Positions 1-9,667 of a stretch of 64,000 bases of DNA are shown here, in pieces. The notes below the pieces were generated by a model. That model saw only the letters and a program-made list of their open reading frames with translations, was not told the DNA's origin and did no database searches. A program made the position numbers and the translations under genes. Positions within the stretch are counted from its first letter, which is position 1. Each line of letters starts with the position of its first letter. The stretch lies in contig NZ_JAVAMO010000005.1 of the NCBI RefSeq assembly GCF_030758345.1, positions 1 through 64,000 on the forward strand. Reading direction: 5' to 3'. The DNA comes from Ruegeria discodermiae (GTDB lineage Bacteria > Pseudomonadota > Alphaproteobacteria > Rhodobacterales > Rhodobacteraceae).

Positions 1-107
1 TCCTTGGCGCCCTTTTGCGTTTTGGGGGACCCCAGGTCCCGGTTAGCGTCTGCGCGCGCGGGATATTTGGTTCAAAAGGGAAAATCAAGAGCAACCATGC
101 AACGGCG

Positions 108-692
108 CTAGCTGTCGGGCGGGTTTTCCGCGCCTGGCTCTGCCTCCGTGTCAGCACGGGCATCGAACCAGCCATCTTTCTGGTGCTCTTCGGCCAACCA
201 TTCCTCGATTGCATCGGCTACCTTCAAAGACAGGCCCGCAATCTGCTCCTCTTTGGTACGGCTGTGGCCAGATCCGACCAGCGCACTTTCACCGGTGGTA
301 TCTTCGAGAACCTGAATGCGGTGCTCGCGGGCCAGCAACTTTTTCTGGCCGACGTCATAAACATAAACATCCGCAATCGCGATGCTTTTGGGATTGTAGA
401 TCACCGGCACACCCGGCGGGGCCAACATGTAAGCCCCCAGATAGACACCGATATCGTATTCCTGAGTTCCCTCGTAGCGACCGAGCCGGGCATCGATTGC
501 ATTGGTCAGCCCTGCCTTCCATTCCTCGGCAGTCGCATCGCGCGAGACCGGCCCCTTGACGGCCTTGTCGCTGACCACGTGATTGATGCGCAGCTTGAAA
601 TCCCCCAGTTCTTCGGGGGCCTCGTCGATCTGTGTCTGCGTACAGGCCGCCATCAGGGCAAGCCCACCGGCAAGAGCAAAGGTGCGGATCAT
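108..692 (-). CDS. Putative lipoprotein of unknown function
   Basis: The 194-residue product starts with a short lipoprotein signal peptide: basic start, hydrophobic segment and a lipobox ending MAAC at Cys17, so it is probably anchored in the membrane facing the periplasm. The rest has no motif I recognise. The C-terminal 20 residues are acidic and proline-rich. It lies about 100 bases downstream of parC on the same strand. Function is unknown; the lipoprotein call rests on the signal peptide alone. Confidence 0.7.
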   Translation of the reverse strand: MIRTFALAGGLALMAACTQTQIDEAPEELGDFKLRINHVVSDKAVKGPVSRDATAEEWKAGLTNAIDARLGRYEGTQEYDIGVYLGAYMLAPPGVPVIYNPKSIAIADVYVYDVGQKKLLAREHRIQVLEDTTGESALVGSGHSRTKEEQIAGLSLKVADAIEEWLAEEHQKDGWFDARADTEAEPGAENPPDS

Positions 693-793
693 GACTGTCC
701 CGTCTCGATTGGTTCCTCAGAGGCAATGTTAGACCACCTCCGGGGCGTTTCTCCAAGCGGCATGGGCGAGATTTCTCCGACCACAGGCGCGGC

Positions 794-3142
794 TCAAGAA
801 AATTTGTAGTTGCGCGGGAAGCCATGTGGAGGGCGTTTGCCCACCCCTGCCCGCTTGGCCAGCCATTGGGTCAGATCCGCTTCGTGGCGCGTCTTGTCCC
901 CGCCCATGGTCCAGCGCAGCCCCTCGTCCCAGTTGAAGGTGGTCACATCCGACAGACCGCCATCCAGTTCCAGCGAACCCTGCTTGCCCCGCGCCATGTT
1001 GTATTTCTGAAGCCGCACACCCTTGCCGCGCCCCATCTCGGGCAGTTCGGCGGTTGGGAAGACAAGGAACTTGCCGTTTTGCGACACCACGGCTACGTGA
1101 TCGCCCGCCACCGGCGTGCAGATCAGCGCGCGATCCTCGCCCTTGACGTTCAGCACCTGCTTGCCGCCGCGCGTCTGGGCCACCACGTCGGCTTCAGGCA
1201 CGACAAAGCCGTTACCTGCGCTGGAGGCCACAAGAAGCTTGCGGTCAGGCGTGTGTATCAGGATGTCGACAATCTCAGCCTCGTTGGGCAAATCAACCAT
1301 CAGCCGCAGGGGCTCACCCATACCGCGCCCGCCGGGCAGATTCGAGGCGCTGACCGTATAAAACCGCCCGTTGCTGGCAAAGATCAGCAGCCGGTCGGTG
1401 GTTTCGGCATGGAAGATGAAGAGCGGGCCGTCACCATCCTTGAATTTCAACTCGCGTTTCAGGTCGATATGGCCGGTCATCGCCCGGACCCAGCCCATCT
1501 GCGAGCAAACCACGGTGATCGGTTCGCGGTCGATCATCGCTTCAAGCGGCACCTCTTCAACCTCGCCCGCCTCGGCGAAGCGGGTGCGCCGCGCGCCGCC
1601 CTCATAGTCCTTGCCGAAGGTCTTGCGGGTCTCGCGTAATTGCTCGGCGATCCGCGCCCATTGCAGATCAGTACTCTCCAGCAAATCCTCGATCCCGGCG
1701 CGTTCTTCCATCAGGGCGTCGCGCTCGCGGATCAATTCCATCTCTTCCAGGCGCCGCAAGCTGCGCAGGCGCATGTTGAGGATGGCGTCGACCTGAACCT
1801 CGGTCAGTTCGCCCTCACCCGGAGCTGGCGAGACATAATCGCCCTCGTTGGTGGCGCGGACATGGTCCTTGCTCCAATCCTCGCGCATCAAGGCAGCCTT
1901 GGGATCGTCGTCATAACGGATGATGTCGATCACCCGGTCCAGATTGAGGAAGGCGACTATGAAGCCTTCCAGCACTTCCAGCCGGTGGTCGATCTTACCC
2001 AGCCGATAGCGCGAGCGGCGCAGCAGCACCTCCTGCCGGTGATCAAGGAAGGCGCGCAGCACCTCTTTCATCGAACAGACCTTGGGCGTGACCCCATCAA
2101 TCAGCACGTTCATGTTGAGCGAGAACCGCACTTCGAGGTCCGAATTGCGATAAAGCATGTTCATCAGCACTTCGGGGTCCACATTCTTGGACCGGGGCTC
2201 AAGGATCAGGCGAATGTCGTCAGCGGACTCGTCGCGCACATCGGCGAGGATGGGGATTTTCTTGGTCTGGATAACCTCGGCGATCTTTTCGATCAGCTTG
2301 GATTTCTGAACCTGATAGGGAATCTCGGTGACCACGATCTGCCACTGGCCGCGACCCAGATCCTCGACCTCGTACTTACAACGAAGCCGGAAGCTGCCAC
2401 GCCCGGTGCGGTAAGCCTGCGCGATGTTCTCCAGCGGCTCCACGATGATGCCACCGGTCGGAAAGTCCGGTCCCGGCACGTAGTTCAGCAACGTGTCGTC
2501 GCGCGCATCGGGGGTCTTGATCAGATGCAGGCAGGCGTCACACAGCTCGGCAATGTTGTGGGGCGGGATGTTGGTGGCCATACCCACCGCGATGCCGCTG
2601 GACCCGTTGGCCAACAGATTCGGAAATTGCGCCGGCAGCACCACCGGTTCGGTGAGCGTGCCGTCGTAGTTTTCGCGAAAATCGACCGCGTCCTCGTTCA
2701 GACCGTCCAGCAGCGCCTCGGCCACGATGGTCATCCGCGCCTCGGTATAGCGCGAGGCTGCCGGGTTATCGCCATCGATATTGCCGAAATTCCCCTGCCC
2801 GTCGACCAGCGGATAGCGGACGTTGAAATCCTGCGCGAGACGCGCCATCGCGTCGTAGATCGCCGCATCTCCGTGCGGGTGATAGTTGCCCATCACGTCG
2901 CCTGAGATCTTGGCCGACTTGCGGAATCCACCCGTCGCGTTCAGCCGCAGTTCCCGCATCGCGAACAATATGCGTCTGTGAACCGGCTTTAGACCGTCAC
3001 GCGCATCGGGCAGTGCCCGATGCATGATGGTGGACAGCGCATAGGTCAGATAGCGCTCGCCAATGGCGCGGCGCAGCGGTTCGGCCACTTCGGAACCGGG
3101 TTCGGGCAACTTCATGTTGGGGTCGTCGATCGTATCGCTCAT
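794..3142 (-). CDS. parC: DNA topoisomerase IV subunit A (ParC)
   Basis: ParC is the DNA-cleaving subunit of topoisomerase IV, which with ParE decatenates daughter chromosomes. The 782-residue protein has the GyrA/ParC breakage-reunion domain, with the active-site tyrosine in RYTEAR at about residue 132, followed by a C-terminal beta-pinwheel domain. The conserved stretch [17 protein letters not shown] is near residue 41. An upstream in-frame Met at 3202 exists, but the 3142 start gives the usual polar N-terminus (MSDTIDDPN). ParC rather than GyrA is favoured by length and by the absence of a clear GyrA box. parE is not in the window. Confidence 0.93.
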   Translation of the reverse strand: MSDTIDDPNMKLPEPGSEVAEPLRRAIGERYLTYALSTIMHRALPDARDGLKPVHRRILFAMRELRLNATGGFRKSAKISGDVMGNYHPHGDAAIYDAMARLAQDFNVRYPLVDGQGNFGNIDGDNPAASRYTEARMTIVAEALLDGLNEDAVDFRENYDGTLTEPVVLPAQFPNLLANGSSGIAVGMATNIPPHNIAELCDACLHLIKTPDARDDTLLNYVPGPDFPTGGIIVEPLENIAQAYRTGRGSFRLRCKYEVEDLGRGQWQIVVTEIPYQVQKSKLIEKIAEVIQTKKIPILADVRDESADDIRLILEPRSKNVDPEVLMNMLYRNSDLEVRFSLNMNVLIDGVTPKVCSMKEVLRAFLDHRQEVLLRRSRYRLGKIDHRLEVLEGFIVAFLNLDRVIDIIRYDDDPKAALMREDWSKDHVRATNEGDYVSPAPGEGELTEVQVDAILNMRLRSLRRLEEMELIRERDALMEERAGIEDLLESTDLQWARIAEQLRETRKTFGKDYEGGARRTRFAEAGEVEEVPLEAMIDREPITVVCSQMGWVRAMTGHIDLKRELKFKDGDGPLFIFHAETTDRLLIFASNGRFYTVSASNLPGGRGMGEPLRLMVDLPNEAEIVDILIHTPDRKLLVASSAGNGFVVPEADVVAQTRGGKQVLNVKGEDRALICTPVAGDHVAVVSQNGKFLVFPTAELPEMGRGKGVRLQKYNMARGKQGSLELDGGLSDVTTFNWDEGLRWTMGGDKTRHEADLTQWLAKRAGVGKRPPHGFPRNYKFS

Positions 3143-3345
3143 ATATGATGTGATACGACGCCAGAAGGCGGGCGTAAAGCGAGCCTGCGTGTTTTCCCGC
3201 AATGCCCGGCAGGTTTTCCACAGCTTATGGGGAGCAACGTGCGAATCCTCCCCGATTTTTCGACTCGTGAACCCGGTTATGTTATCCTGGGGGTCTTAAG
3301 TCTGCTGCTGATTCCAGTTGTTTATTTAGTACGGGGAGGCGCGCC

Positions 3346-3981
3346 ATGCGCTTGGTTATTGTATCTTTTGTTTTCATGGGCTTTGCCTTTTATGAACTCA
3401 GCGGCGGCGCTGATTTCGAGCCGCGCGGCGTGCGCGGGCCGAAACCGGAAACAGTCGCGAAATCCCAGCCGGTCGAGACACCAAGTGTGGAAATCGCATC
3501 CAGCGCGCCCGAACTTGTCACGGAACCGGTGATCAAGCTGCAAAAAGCCAACAACATCCAGCCTGAAGAAGAAGCTACGCCCGAACAGACGCCCCAGGAG
3601 GCGCTGGCACGGCTGGCTCAGATCAACGTGATCGCTACATCTGACAGCCTGTTCCAGGTTCCGACAGAAGAGACGATCACGCTCGCTTCGCTGGAAGAGG
3701 GGCTTTTGTCCGCAGAAACGGTGACGGATGCACAGGAGCCCGAGCAGCCGCTGGCAACCTCGCTGCCTGAACCCGAACGTGACATTCGTGAAATCATTGG
3801 TACCCGCGTCAATATGCGGGACGGCCCGGGCACCATCTATCCGGTGATCACCCGCCTGAATATCGGTCATCAGGTCGAGGTTCTGGATCACTCGGGTACT
3901 GGCTGGCTGCGGCTGCGTGTCCTGCCCGAGCAACAGATTGGTTGGATTGCGGCATCACTGGTCAGCAAAAACGCCAACTGA
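3346..3981 (+). CDS. SH3-domain protein, probably periplasmic
   Basis: The 211-residue protein has an N-terminal hydrophobic segment (residues 1-18), which may be a signal peptide or anchor. A long acidic, Pro/Ala-rich linker follows, then a bacterial SH3 domain in about the last 65 residues (RVNMRDGPGTIYPVITRL, then GTGWLRLR and GWIAASLV). SH3b domains usually bind peptidoglycan or other envelope ligands, so an envelope role is inferred. It diverges from parC across about 200 bases that should hold both promoters. Confidence 0.75.
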   Translation: MRLVIVSFVFMGFAFYELSGGADFEPRGVRGPKPETVAKSQPVETPSVEIASSAPELVTEPVIKLQKANNIQPEEEATPEQTPQEALARLAQINVIATSDSLFQVPTEETITLASLEEGLLSAETVTDAQEPEQPLATSLPEPERDIREIIGTRVNMRDGPGTIYPVITRLNIGHQVEVLDHSGTGWLRLRVLPEQQIGWIAASLVSKNAN

Positions 3982-4049
3982 ACTTGACAGCGCATTGCGC
4001 CGCTCCTGCTCTGCGGTCATAGAGACCTCGGGTACGGTCAAGAGGCGAC

Positions 4050-4877
4050 ATGCGTAAAACCATTCTGATCACAGGGTGTTCGTCGGGCATCGGGCTGGAT
4101 GCAGCACACGGCATGCGTGCGCGCGGTTGGCATGTCTTTGCCTCCTGCCGCAACCAGCGCGACTGCGACAGGCTGCGCGCGCAGGGCTTTGACAGCCCTA
4201 GAATCGACTATACCGATGCTGAAAGCGTTGCTTCCGGACTGGACGAAGTTCTAAAAGCGACAGGCGGAACGCTGGACGCCCTGTTCAACAACGGCGCGCA
4301 TGGTCTGCCCGGTGCGGTTGAAGACGTGCCGACCGACGGGCTGCGCTATATCTTTGAAAGCAACTTCTTCGGATGGCATGAACTGACGCGTCTTGTGGTT
4401 CCCGTCATGCGGGCCCAGGGGCATGGCCGGATCATCCAGAACTCTTCGGTGCTTGGTCTTGTTGCCTTCAAATGGCGCGGTGCCTATGTGGCCACAAAAT
4501 ACGCGCTAGAGGGGCTCAGCGATACGCTGCGCCTTGAACTGCGCGGAACCGGCATCGACGTTATCCTGATCGAGCCCGGCCCGATCACGTCCAAAATCCG
4601 GGAAAAGGCGATTCCGGTCTTCGAGCGGTTCATCGATTGGGAAGCCTCGGCGCTGAAACAGCAATATGAGGAAACGCTGCTCAGGCGCCTCTACGAAGGC
4701 AGCGGGAATGACCGGTTCGAATTGCCAGCCTCGGCGGTGACCGCAAAGCTGGCCCATGCCGCCGAGGCGAGGCGCCCGCGCCCACGCTACTACGTGACGA
4801 CGCCAACCTATGTCGCGGCCTTCCTGCGGCGCATCCTGTCGACCCGTACCCGCGACAGTATCCTGTCGCGGCTGTAG
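4050..4877 (+). CDS. Short-chain dehydrogenase/reductase (SDR)
   Basis: This is a classical NAD(P)-dependent oxidoreductase of 275 residues. It has the nucleotide-binding TGCSSGIG motif (residues 9-16), an NNGAHG element near residue 80, the catalytic Ser in NSS (131-133) and the YVATK signature with Tyr146 and Lys150. The C-terminal third resembles SDR proteins annotated as acting on lipid or steroid-like alcohols, but the substrate cannot be told from sequence. It follows the SH3 gene by 68 bases. Confidence 0.88.
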   Translation: MRKTILITGCSSGIGLDAAHGMRARGWHVFASCRNQRDCDRLRAQGFDSPRIDYTDAESVASGLDEVLKATGGTLDALFNNGAHGLPGAVEDVPTDGLRYIFESNFFGWHELTRLVVPVMRAQGHGRIIQNSSVLGLVAFKWRGAYVATKYALEGLSDTLRLELRGTGIDVILIEPGPITSKIREKAIPVFERFIDWEASALKQQYEETLLRRLYEGSGNDRFELPASAVTAKLAHAAEARRPRPRYYVTTPTYVAAFLRRILSTRTRDSILSRL

Positions 4878-4950
4878 CGGAAAAACGGGTTCGCTTTTTT
4901 GCCCAGACCCGCTAGGTGAAGGGGCAGAACATGGAATATGTGAGGGCGGC

Positions 4951-5154
4951 ATGGACGGTCTGTTACTGGGCATATTGGGGCTGGCAATGGCGGCGGTCGT
5001 CGTCGTGCTGATGATCGGGATCGGTGGCTTTGCCAAAGGTGGTCAGTTCAACGCCAAGTACGGCAACAAGATGATGCGGCTGCGGCTGCTGTTCCAGTTC
5101 ATCGCAGTCTGCCTCGTAGTGCTCTACGTGTATCTGCGCAATCAGGGAGGCTGA
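4951..5154 (+). CDS. Small twin-transmembrane protein (HIG1-like)
   Basis: The 67-residue protein has two hydrophobic helices (about 3-25 and 46-62) separated by a basic, glycine-containing loop with FAKGGQFNAKYGNKMMRLR. This is the HIG1/hypoxia-induced family layout, a family associated with respiratory complexes in some organisms. The start was chosen at MDGLLLG, because upstream in-frame sequence overlaps the preceding SDR gene and is not protein-like. It sits 4 bases before the cobalamin adenosyltransferase, so the two are probably co-transcribed. Confidence 0.72.
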   Translation: MDGLLLGILGLAMAAVVVVLMIGIGGFAKGGQFNAKYGNKMMRLRLLFQFIAVCLVVLYVYLRNQGG

Positions 5155-5158
5155 GGCG

Positions 5159-5731
5159 ATGGTCGTTCTCAACAAGATATATACCCGCACCGGCGATGGC
5201 GGTCAGACCGCTTTGGGCAATGGCGACCGGGTCGACAAATTCTCGGGGCGCGTAGCGGCCTATGGCACGGTGGATGAGCTGAATTCCTTTGTCGGTGTGG
5301 CCCGGCTTGAGGCTGAAGGTGCGCTGTACGAGGCCCTGTCGCATATTCAGAACGACCTGTTTGATCTGGGTGCTGACCTGTGCCGCCCCGACATGGACAA
5401 GGACGCGGAGGCTGAATATCCGCCCCTGCGCATGAGTGCCACCCAGACAGAGCGGCTGGAGGGCGAGATTGACAAGATGAACGCCGATCTGGAACCGCTG
5501 CGCAGCTTCATTCTGCCCGGCGGGTCGCGGTTGGCCGCCAACCTGCATGTCTGCCGCACCGTTTCGCGCCGTGCCGAGAGGATGGTGGTTGAGCTTGGCA
5601 GTTATGAGCCGATCAACGAAGTTGCCGTGAAATACCTCAACCGCCTCAGCGATTGGTTCTTCGTGGCGGCGCGACAGGCCAACAATGGCGGCAAGGACGA
5701 CGTGTTGTGGGTTCCGGGAGCGAATCGCTGA
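5159..5731 (+). CDS. Cob(I)alamin adenosyltransferase, PduO type
   Basis: The enzyme transfers the adenosyl group of ATP to reduced corrinoid, making coenzyme B12 or its precursor. The 190-residue product begins with the ATP-binding motif TRTGDGGQT and has GTVDELNSFVG, then the helix-bundle signature CRTVSRRAERM and NRLSDWFFVAAR, all typical of the PduO-type family. Other B12 genes in the window (cobC, cbiB, bluB) show that the organism makes or remodels cobalamin, which fits. It is the last gene of a short plus-strand run. Confidence 0.9.
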   Translation: MVVLNKIYTRTGDGGQTALGNGDRVDKFSGRVAAYGTVDELNSFVGVARLEAEGALYEALSHIQNDLFDLGADLCRPDMDKDAEAEYPPLRMSATQTERLEGEIDKMNADLEPLRSFILPGGSRLAANLHVCRTVSRRAERMVVELGSYEPINEVAVKYLNRLSDWFFVAARQANNGGKDDVLWVPGANR

Positions 5732-5769
5732 TGCACTCAGCGGCGGCGGGGCCTCCGGTGGAGGGTCCG

Positions 5770-5785
5770 CCGCCCGGAAGGGCGG
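5770..5785. repeat. GC-rich hairpin with GGAA tetraloop
   Basis: Between the adenosyltransferase and the convergent VOC gene lies a perfect 6-bp stem (CCGCCC/GGGCGG) closed by GGAA, in a longer GC-rich stretch (about 5741-5790) that also carries GGG/CCC flanks. No T run follows on either strand within a few bases, so it is not a classic terminator. The stretch looks like the dispersed GC-rich intergenic palindromes of this family, but copy number cannot be judged from one window. Confidence 0.45.
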
Positions 5786-5877
5786 AGCCCAGGGATAAAC
5801 ACCTTACGCTATCTTAACCAAAGCCGCGCAAAGCGCCGAAGGCGCGCCCTCGCCTGACACTTATGGCCCCAAGCCCC

Positions 5878-6246
5878 CTACCCCGCTGGCTCCCATAGCT
5901 CGATCGGATTGCCCTCGGGATCGTTGAGCCAGGCGAAACTGCCATTGGGATAGGGCGACTCCGGATCACGTCGAATATCGACCCCCGCCGCCTCAAGCTG
6001 TGCGGTCATCGCCTCCAGATCCCGCACCCGGAAATTTAGCATGAACTGCTTTTCGGTATTCCCGAAATACTCGGTAACCTTCTCGAAAGGGGCAAAAACG
6101 GTTGGTCCGGCCTCTTGCTGCCAACAGGGTGTTTCATAGTCATTTGGCACCAGGTTGATGCCCAGATGGTCCAGATACCACTGCGCCAGCGCCTTGGGGT
6201 CTTCCGAGCGAAAAAAGAACCCGCCAAATCCCAGTACCTTTTCCAT
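5878..6246 (-). CDS. VOC-family glyoxalase/bleomycin-resistance-like protein
   Basis: The 122-residue protein has the vicinal-oxygen-chelate fold signature: GFFFRSEDPKALAQWYLDHLGI at the start, a central QFMLNFRVRDLEAMTAQLEAAGV and a final DPEGNPIELWEPAG. Family members bind a metal and act on glutathione adducts, aromatic diols or antibiotics. Which of these applies is unknown. It lies downstream of the lone ugpE-like gene on the same strand. Confidence 0.82.
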   Translation of the reverse strand: MEKVLGFGGFFFRSEDPKALAQWYLDHLGINLVPNDYETPCWQQEAGPTVFAPFEKVTEYFGNTEKQFMLNFRVRDLEAMTAQLEAAGVDIRRDPESPYPNGSFAWLNDPEGNPIELWEPAG

Positions 6247-6318
6247 GAAAGCCTCCGAGCTGTTGCATCGCTGCTTTCATCCTATCGGAAACCGAGCCCG
6301 TTTATAACCGCCCGCCCC

Positions 6319-7149
6319 TCAGTGGATGCCCGCCGTCAGGCCGCGCATCAGCCAGCGCTGCAACAGGATCACCACAATCGCAGGTGGCAGCAAGGACAAC
6401 AGCGCAAGCACCATGCCAGCCTGCCCACCAAAACCTGCATAAGCCATACCACGCACCAGCGTGTCATGGTCCTGGCTGGTGGTGGTGATCATGATCGGCC
6501 AGACATACTGGTTCCACCCAAGTACGAACAGGATCGCAAACAGAGCCGCGATCATCGGTAGCGAAAGCGGCAGGATGATATCGAGCAGGATACGTACCGG
6601 CCCGGCCCCGTCGATCCGCGCGGCCTCGATTAACTCCTGCGGCATTTGCCGCAGATATTGGCGAAAGACCAGCACACCCAGCCCGCTGGCCGTGATCGGC
6701 AGGATCATCCCGGTATAGCTATTCAACAGGCCGAGATCGCTGGTGATGGCGAACGTAGGCAGAATCCGGGTCTCGATCGGAAAGAACATCGGCACCAGGA
6801 TCAGACCATAAATCAGCTCCCTGAACGGCAGGCGGAACCAGACCAGAGCGTAAGCAGCCAGCATCGAGATGGCGCATTTTATAGCCGCAACCCCAAGGGC
6901 CAGGATCAGGGAATTCCGCATCATCGCCCCGGCGCCTATGCCGGTTCCGCTGCGCCCGCCGCGCCAGATATCCGCGATCAGCGCCCACAGCGCCGCAGCG
7001 TCCAGCCCGCTCATCAGTTGCCAGATCAGCAGGCCAACAGGCCCGGTCATCACGACAACACCCGCCAAAAGGATCAGATGGTCTAAAGGGCGGGCTCTGG
7101 GCAAGAAGGATGTCCACAAAATAGGCTGACGGGTAAGGCGCACTGCCAC
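6319..7149 (-). CDS. ugpE: Glycerol-3-phosphate ABC transporter permease (UgpE-like), isolated
   Basis: This is an inner-membrane permease of the MalG/UgpE class, 276 residues with about six membrane helices. It carries the EAA loop that contacts the ATPase ([23 protein letters not shown]). Recalled E. coli UgpE shares [19 protein letters not shown]-like and [11 protein letters not shown] stretches. UgpE normally works with UgpA, UgpB and UgpC, but none of these is adjacent: a VOC gene lies downstream and etfB diverges upstream. It may be a displaced duplicate or may serve a partner system elsewhere. The substrate is inferred only from resemblance. Confidence 0.78.
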   Translation of the reverse strand: MAVRLTRQPILWTSFLPRARPLDHLILLAGVVVMTGPVGLLIWQLMSGLDAAALWALIADIWRGGRSGTGIGAGAMMRNSLILALGVAAIKCAISMLAAYALVWFRLPFRELIYGLILVPMFFPIETRILPTFAITSDLGLLNSYTGMILPITASGLGVLVFRQYLRQMPQELIEAARIDGAGPVRILLDIILPLSLPMIAALFAILFVLGWNQYVWPIMITTTSQDHDTLVRGMAYAGFGGQAGMVLALLSLLPPAIVVILLQRWLMRGLTAGIH

Positions 7150-7456
7150 ATGGATGCGTCTGGGATGTCAAGGCCGACCCTGCCCCACAAGCGACGCGGT
7201 ATCAGCGTGCAGCAATCGCACGCGCAAGACCAACGAGCGGCTCTCGGCACGCACGAACCTGCTCGGGTCAGGCGGGCACACCCGCAAAATTGAAAATCAG
7301 ATTGCCCCGCGCACCGAAAACAAAAAACCCGACGTCCATTATCGCCAATGTGACGATTTTAACCTGTTTTCCGATGCCTCTACCCGTTATCTAGCCCAAG
7401 AGAACAAAGGTCGAGTCGACGCCCGGCTCGTCAAATCTGTGAGGAGAATGACGCAA
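7150..7456. other. Divergent intergenic region, ugpE/etfB
   Basis: These 307 bases separate two outward-facing genes and should hold both promoters. The frame of etfB stays open back to 7154, but that extension encodes an arginine-rich, non-conserved sequence, so I treat it as non-coding. A Shine-Dalgarno GAGGAG lies at 7441-7446. I see no clear inverted repeat or riboswitch-like element. Confidence 0.5.
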
Positions 7457-8215
7457 ATGAAGGTACTCGTGCCTGTCAAACGCGTGATTGACTACAATGT
7501 GAAGGTCCGCGTCAAAGCGGACGGTAGCGGTGTTGATCTCGCCAATGTGAAGATGTCGATGAACCCCTTCGACGAGATCGCCGTCGAAGAGGCGATCCGC
7601 CTGAAAGAGGCCGGTAAAGCCGATGAGGTCGTGGCTGTTTCGATCGGCGTCAAGCAGGCGCAGGAAACGCTGCGCACCGCGCTGGCCATGGGTGCCGACC
7701 GCGCCATTCTGGTTGTGGCCGCCGACGACGTCCATCAGGACATCGAACCGCTGGCCGTTGCCAAGATCCTGGCCAAAGTGGTCGAAGAAGAGCAGCCCGG
7801 CATCGTTCTGGCCGGCAAGCAGGCCATCGACAACGACATGAACGCCACCGGCCAGATGCTGTCTGCGCTGCTGGGCTGGTCGCAGGGCACCTTCGCGTCC
7901 GAACTGGACATCGAAGGCGACACCGCCAAGATCACCCGCGAAGTGGATGGCGGTCTACAGACAATCTCGGTGAAAATGCCGACCATCGTCACCGTCGACC
8001 TGCGCCTGAACGAGCCGCGCTATGCCTCGCTGCCCAACATCATGAAGGCGAAGAAAAAGCCGCTGGATGAGAAGACCGCCGCTGATTATGGCGTCGATGT
8101 CACCCCGCGTCTTGAAATCGTCAAGACAGAAGAGCCCGCCGCACGCGCTGCAGGTATCATCGTCGGTTCGGTTGACGAACTGGTAGAGAAACTCAAAGAA
8201 GCGGGGGCTGTGTAA
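7457..8215 (+). CDS. etfB: Electron transfer flavoprotein, beta subunit
   Basis: EtfB binds AMP and forms with EtfA the soluble FAD protein that passes electrons from acyl-CoA and other dehydrogenases to ETF-ubiquinone oxidoreductase. The 252-residue length matches the usual alphaproteobacterial protein. It begins [20 protein letters not shown] and has the adenine-nucleotide motif [15 protein letters not shown] and the recognition-loop region [14 protein letters not shown]. The 7457 ATG was chosen because GAGGAG lies 10 bases upstream; an ATG at 7448 would touch it. It overlaps etfA by one base (TAATG). Confidence 0.95.
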   Translation: MKVLVPVKRVIDYNVKVRVKADGSGVDLANVKMSMNPFDEIAVEEAIRLKEAGKADEVVAVSIGVKQAQETLRTALAMGADRAILVVAADDVHQDIEPLAVAKILAKVVEEEQPGIVLAGKQAIDNDMNATGQMLSALLGWSQGTFASELDIEGDTAKITREVDGGLQTISVKMPTIVTVDLRLNEPRYASLPNIMKAKKKPLDEKTAADYGVDVTPRLEIVKTEEPAARAAGIIVGSVDELVEKLKEAGAV

Positions 8216-9144
8216 TGGCTGTACTTCTTCTTGCCGAAGTCACCAATGGCGAACTGGGCCTGGATGCCACCGCCAAGGCTGTGACCGCTGCAAAGCAGTT
8301 GGGCGACGTGACCGTTCTGGCCGCAGGCGCCTCTGCCGCCGCTGCTGGCGAAGCCGCTGCCAAGATCGACGGAGTCAGCAAGGTGCTGGTCGCCGAGGAT
8401 GCCTCGCTGGGTCATCGCTTGGCGGAGTCGACCGCCGCGCTGATCGTCGGCCTGGCTGACGGCTATGAGCATATCATCGCACCCGCCACCACCGACGCCA
8501 AGAACGTGATGCCGCGCGTGGCCGCGCTGCTGGACTCGATGATCATTTCGGACGCATCCGGCGTGGTTGACGGCTCGACCTTCGAGCGTCCGATCTACGC
8601 AGGCAATGCGATTCAGACGGTCAAATCCAACGACGCCAAGAAGGTCGTCACCATCCGTACCGCGACCTTTGATGCCGCTGGCGAAGGCGGCGCGGCCCCG
8701 GTCGAGACCGTGTCGGTAGCCGCCGATCCCGGCCTCAGCTCGTGGGTTGAAGATAAAGTAGCTGAAAGCGATCGTCCGGAACTGACCTCGGCAGGCGTCG
8801 TGGTCTCGGGTGGCCGTGGCGTTGGCTCGGAAGACGACTTCAAACTGATCGAAACCCTGGCCGACAAGCTAGGTGCGGCTGTTGGCGCCTCGCGCGCCGC
8901 GGTCGACTCGGGCTATGCGCCGAACGACTGGCAAGTGGGTCAGACCGGTAAGGTTGTTGCACCTGACCTCTATGTCGCCGTCGGCATCTCGGGCGCGATC
9001 CAGCACCTGGCCGGTATGAAAGACAGCAAGGTCATCGTCGCGATCAACAAGGACGAAGAGGCACCGATCTTCCAGGTTGCCGATTTCGGACTGGTTGCCG
9101 ACCTGTTCACCGCTGTGCCTGAGCTGACCGAAAAGCTGGGCTAA
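8215..9144 (+). CDS. etfA: Electron transfer flavoprotein, alpha subunit
   Basis: EtfA carries the redox FAD of the heterodimer. The 309-residue protein has the N-terminal nucleotide-fold domain and the C-terminal FAD-binding domain, seen in [27 protein letters not shown] and [16 protein letters not shown]. It follows etfB at an overlapping start and stop, as expected for subunits made in equal amounts, and is followed within 40 bases by a strong intrinsic terminator. Confidence 0.95.
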   Translation: MAVLLLAEVTNGELGLDATAKAVTAAKQLGDVTVLAAGASAAAAGEAAAKIDGVSKVLVAEDASLGHRLAESTAALIVGLADGYEHIIAPATTDAKNVMPRVAALLDSMIISDASGVVDGSTFERPIYAGNAIQTVKSNDAKKVVTIRTATFDAAGEGGAAPVETVSVAADPGLSSWVEDKVAESDRPELTSAGVVVSGGRGVGSEDDFKLIETLADKLGAAVGASRAAVDSGYAPNDWQVGQTGKVVAPDLYVAVGISGAIQHLAGMKDSKVIVAINKDEEAPIFQVADFGLVADLFTAVPELTEKLG

Positions 9145-9183
9145 GCCAGCGATGGGGAACCCCCATATCGCTTAGAAACAACC

Positions 9184-9215
9184 AAAGGCCCGCCGATCCG
9201 GTGGGCCTTTTCTTT
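9184..9215 (+). terminator. Intrinsic terminator of etfBA
   Basis: A 12-bp stem (9184-9195 with 9199-9210, one G-T pair) closed by a 3-base loop (ATC) begins with AAAGGCCC and ends with GGGCCTTTT, then TCTTT. It lies 39 bases after the etfA stop codon. Confidence 0.85.
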
Positions 9216-9274
9216 GCGCTCTTGCGCCGCGCTTATCGGGCGCTTACCCCGGGGGCGTATCAAGGAGGTTTCGC

Positions 9275-9667
9275 ATGCTGCGCCTGTTTCTGTTCACGCC
9301 TCTGATCGCACTTGGCCAATGCCAGTCCGATGAAAGCGTTGCCGCCTATGGCGCATCGGAGGCGACCTGGGTTCTGGAAAGCATCGCTGGCGCGCCGGTG
9401 ACCGCACCCTCCACCCTGACCTTTCCCGAAACGGGGCGTATCGCAGGCAAGGCCCCCTGCAACAGCTATAGCGGCGCGCTTGAGGCGCCCTATCCCTGGT
9501 TCGAGGTGAACGATCTGAGCGCCACACGGATGGCCTGTCCAGAGCTGGAGGCCGAGGGCACTTACTTTGCGGCCCTGATGGCGATGACCCAGTCCGAAGT
9601 GTCCGGCGATGTCCTGATCCTGCGCAACGATCAGGGCTATGAGATGGTGTTCAAATCCGGCGAGTGA
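9275..9667 (+). CDS. META-domain (HslJ-like) lipoprotein
   Basis: The 130-residue protein starts with a short signal sequence with a possible lipobox (ALGQC, Cys16). A META domain follows: [10 protein letters not shown], then the hallmark [12 protein letters not shown], then [23 protein letters not shown] proteins such as HslJ are envelope proteins linked to stress or antibiotic tolerance; the role here is inferred only. A clear AAGGAGG ribosome site precedes the start. Its 3' end overlaps convergent recO by 17 bases. Confidence 0.8.
   Translation: MLRLFLFTPLIALGQCQSDESVAAYGASEATWVLESIAGAPVTAPSTLTFPETGRIAGKAPCNSYSGALEAPYPWFEVNDLSATRMACPELEAEGTYFAALMAMTQSEVSGDVLILRNDQGYEMVFKSGE

Noticed and set aside
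1640-2905. Long open frame (421 codons) on the plus strand inside parC
   Set aside because: Same reasoning: a by-product of the codon bias of parC, without any family signature.
7154-7456. N-terminal extension of etfB back to 7154
   Set aside because: The extension is basic and unlike any ETF protein, and the ribosome site fits the 7457 start.
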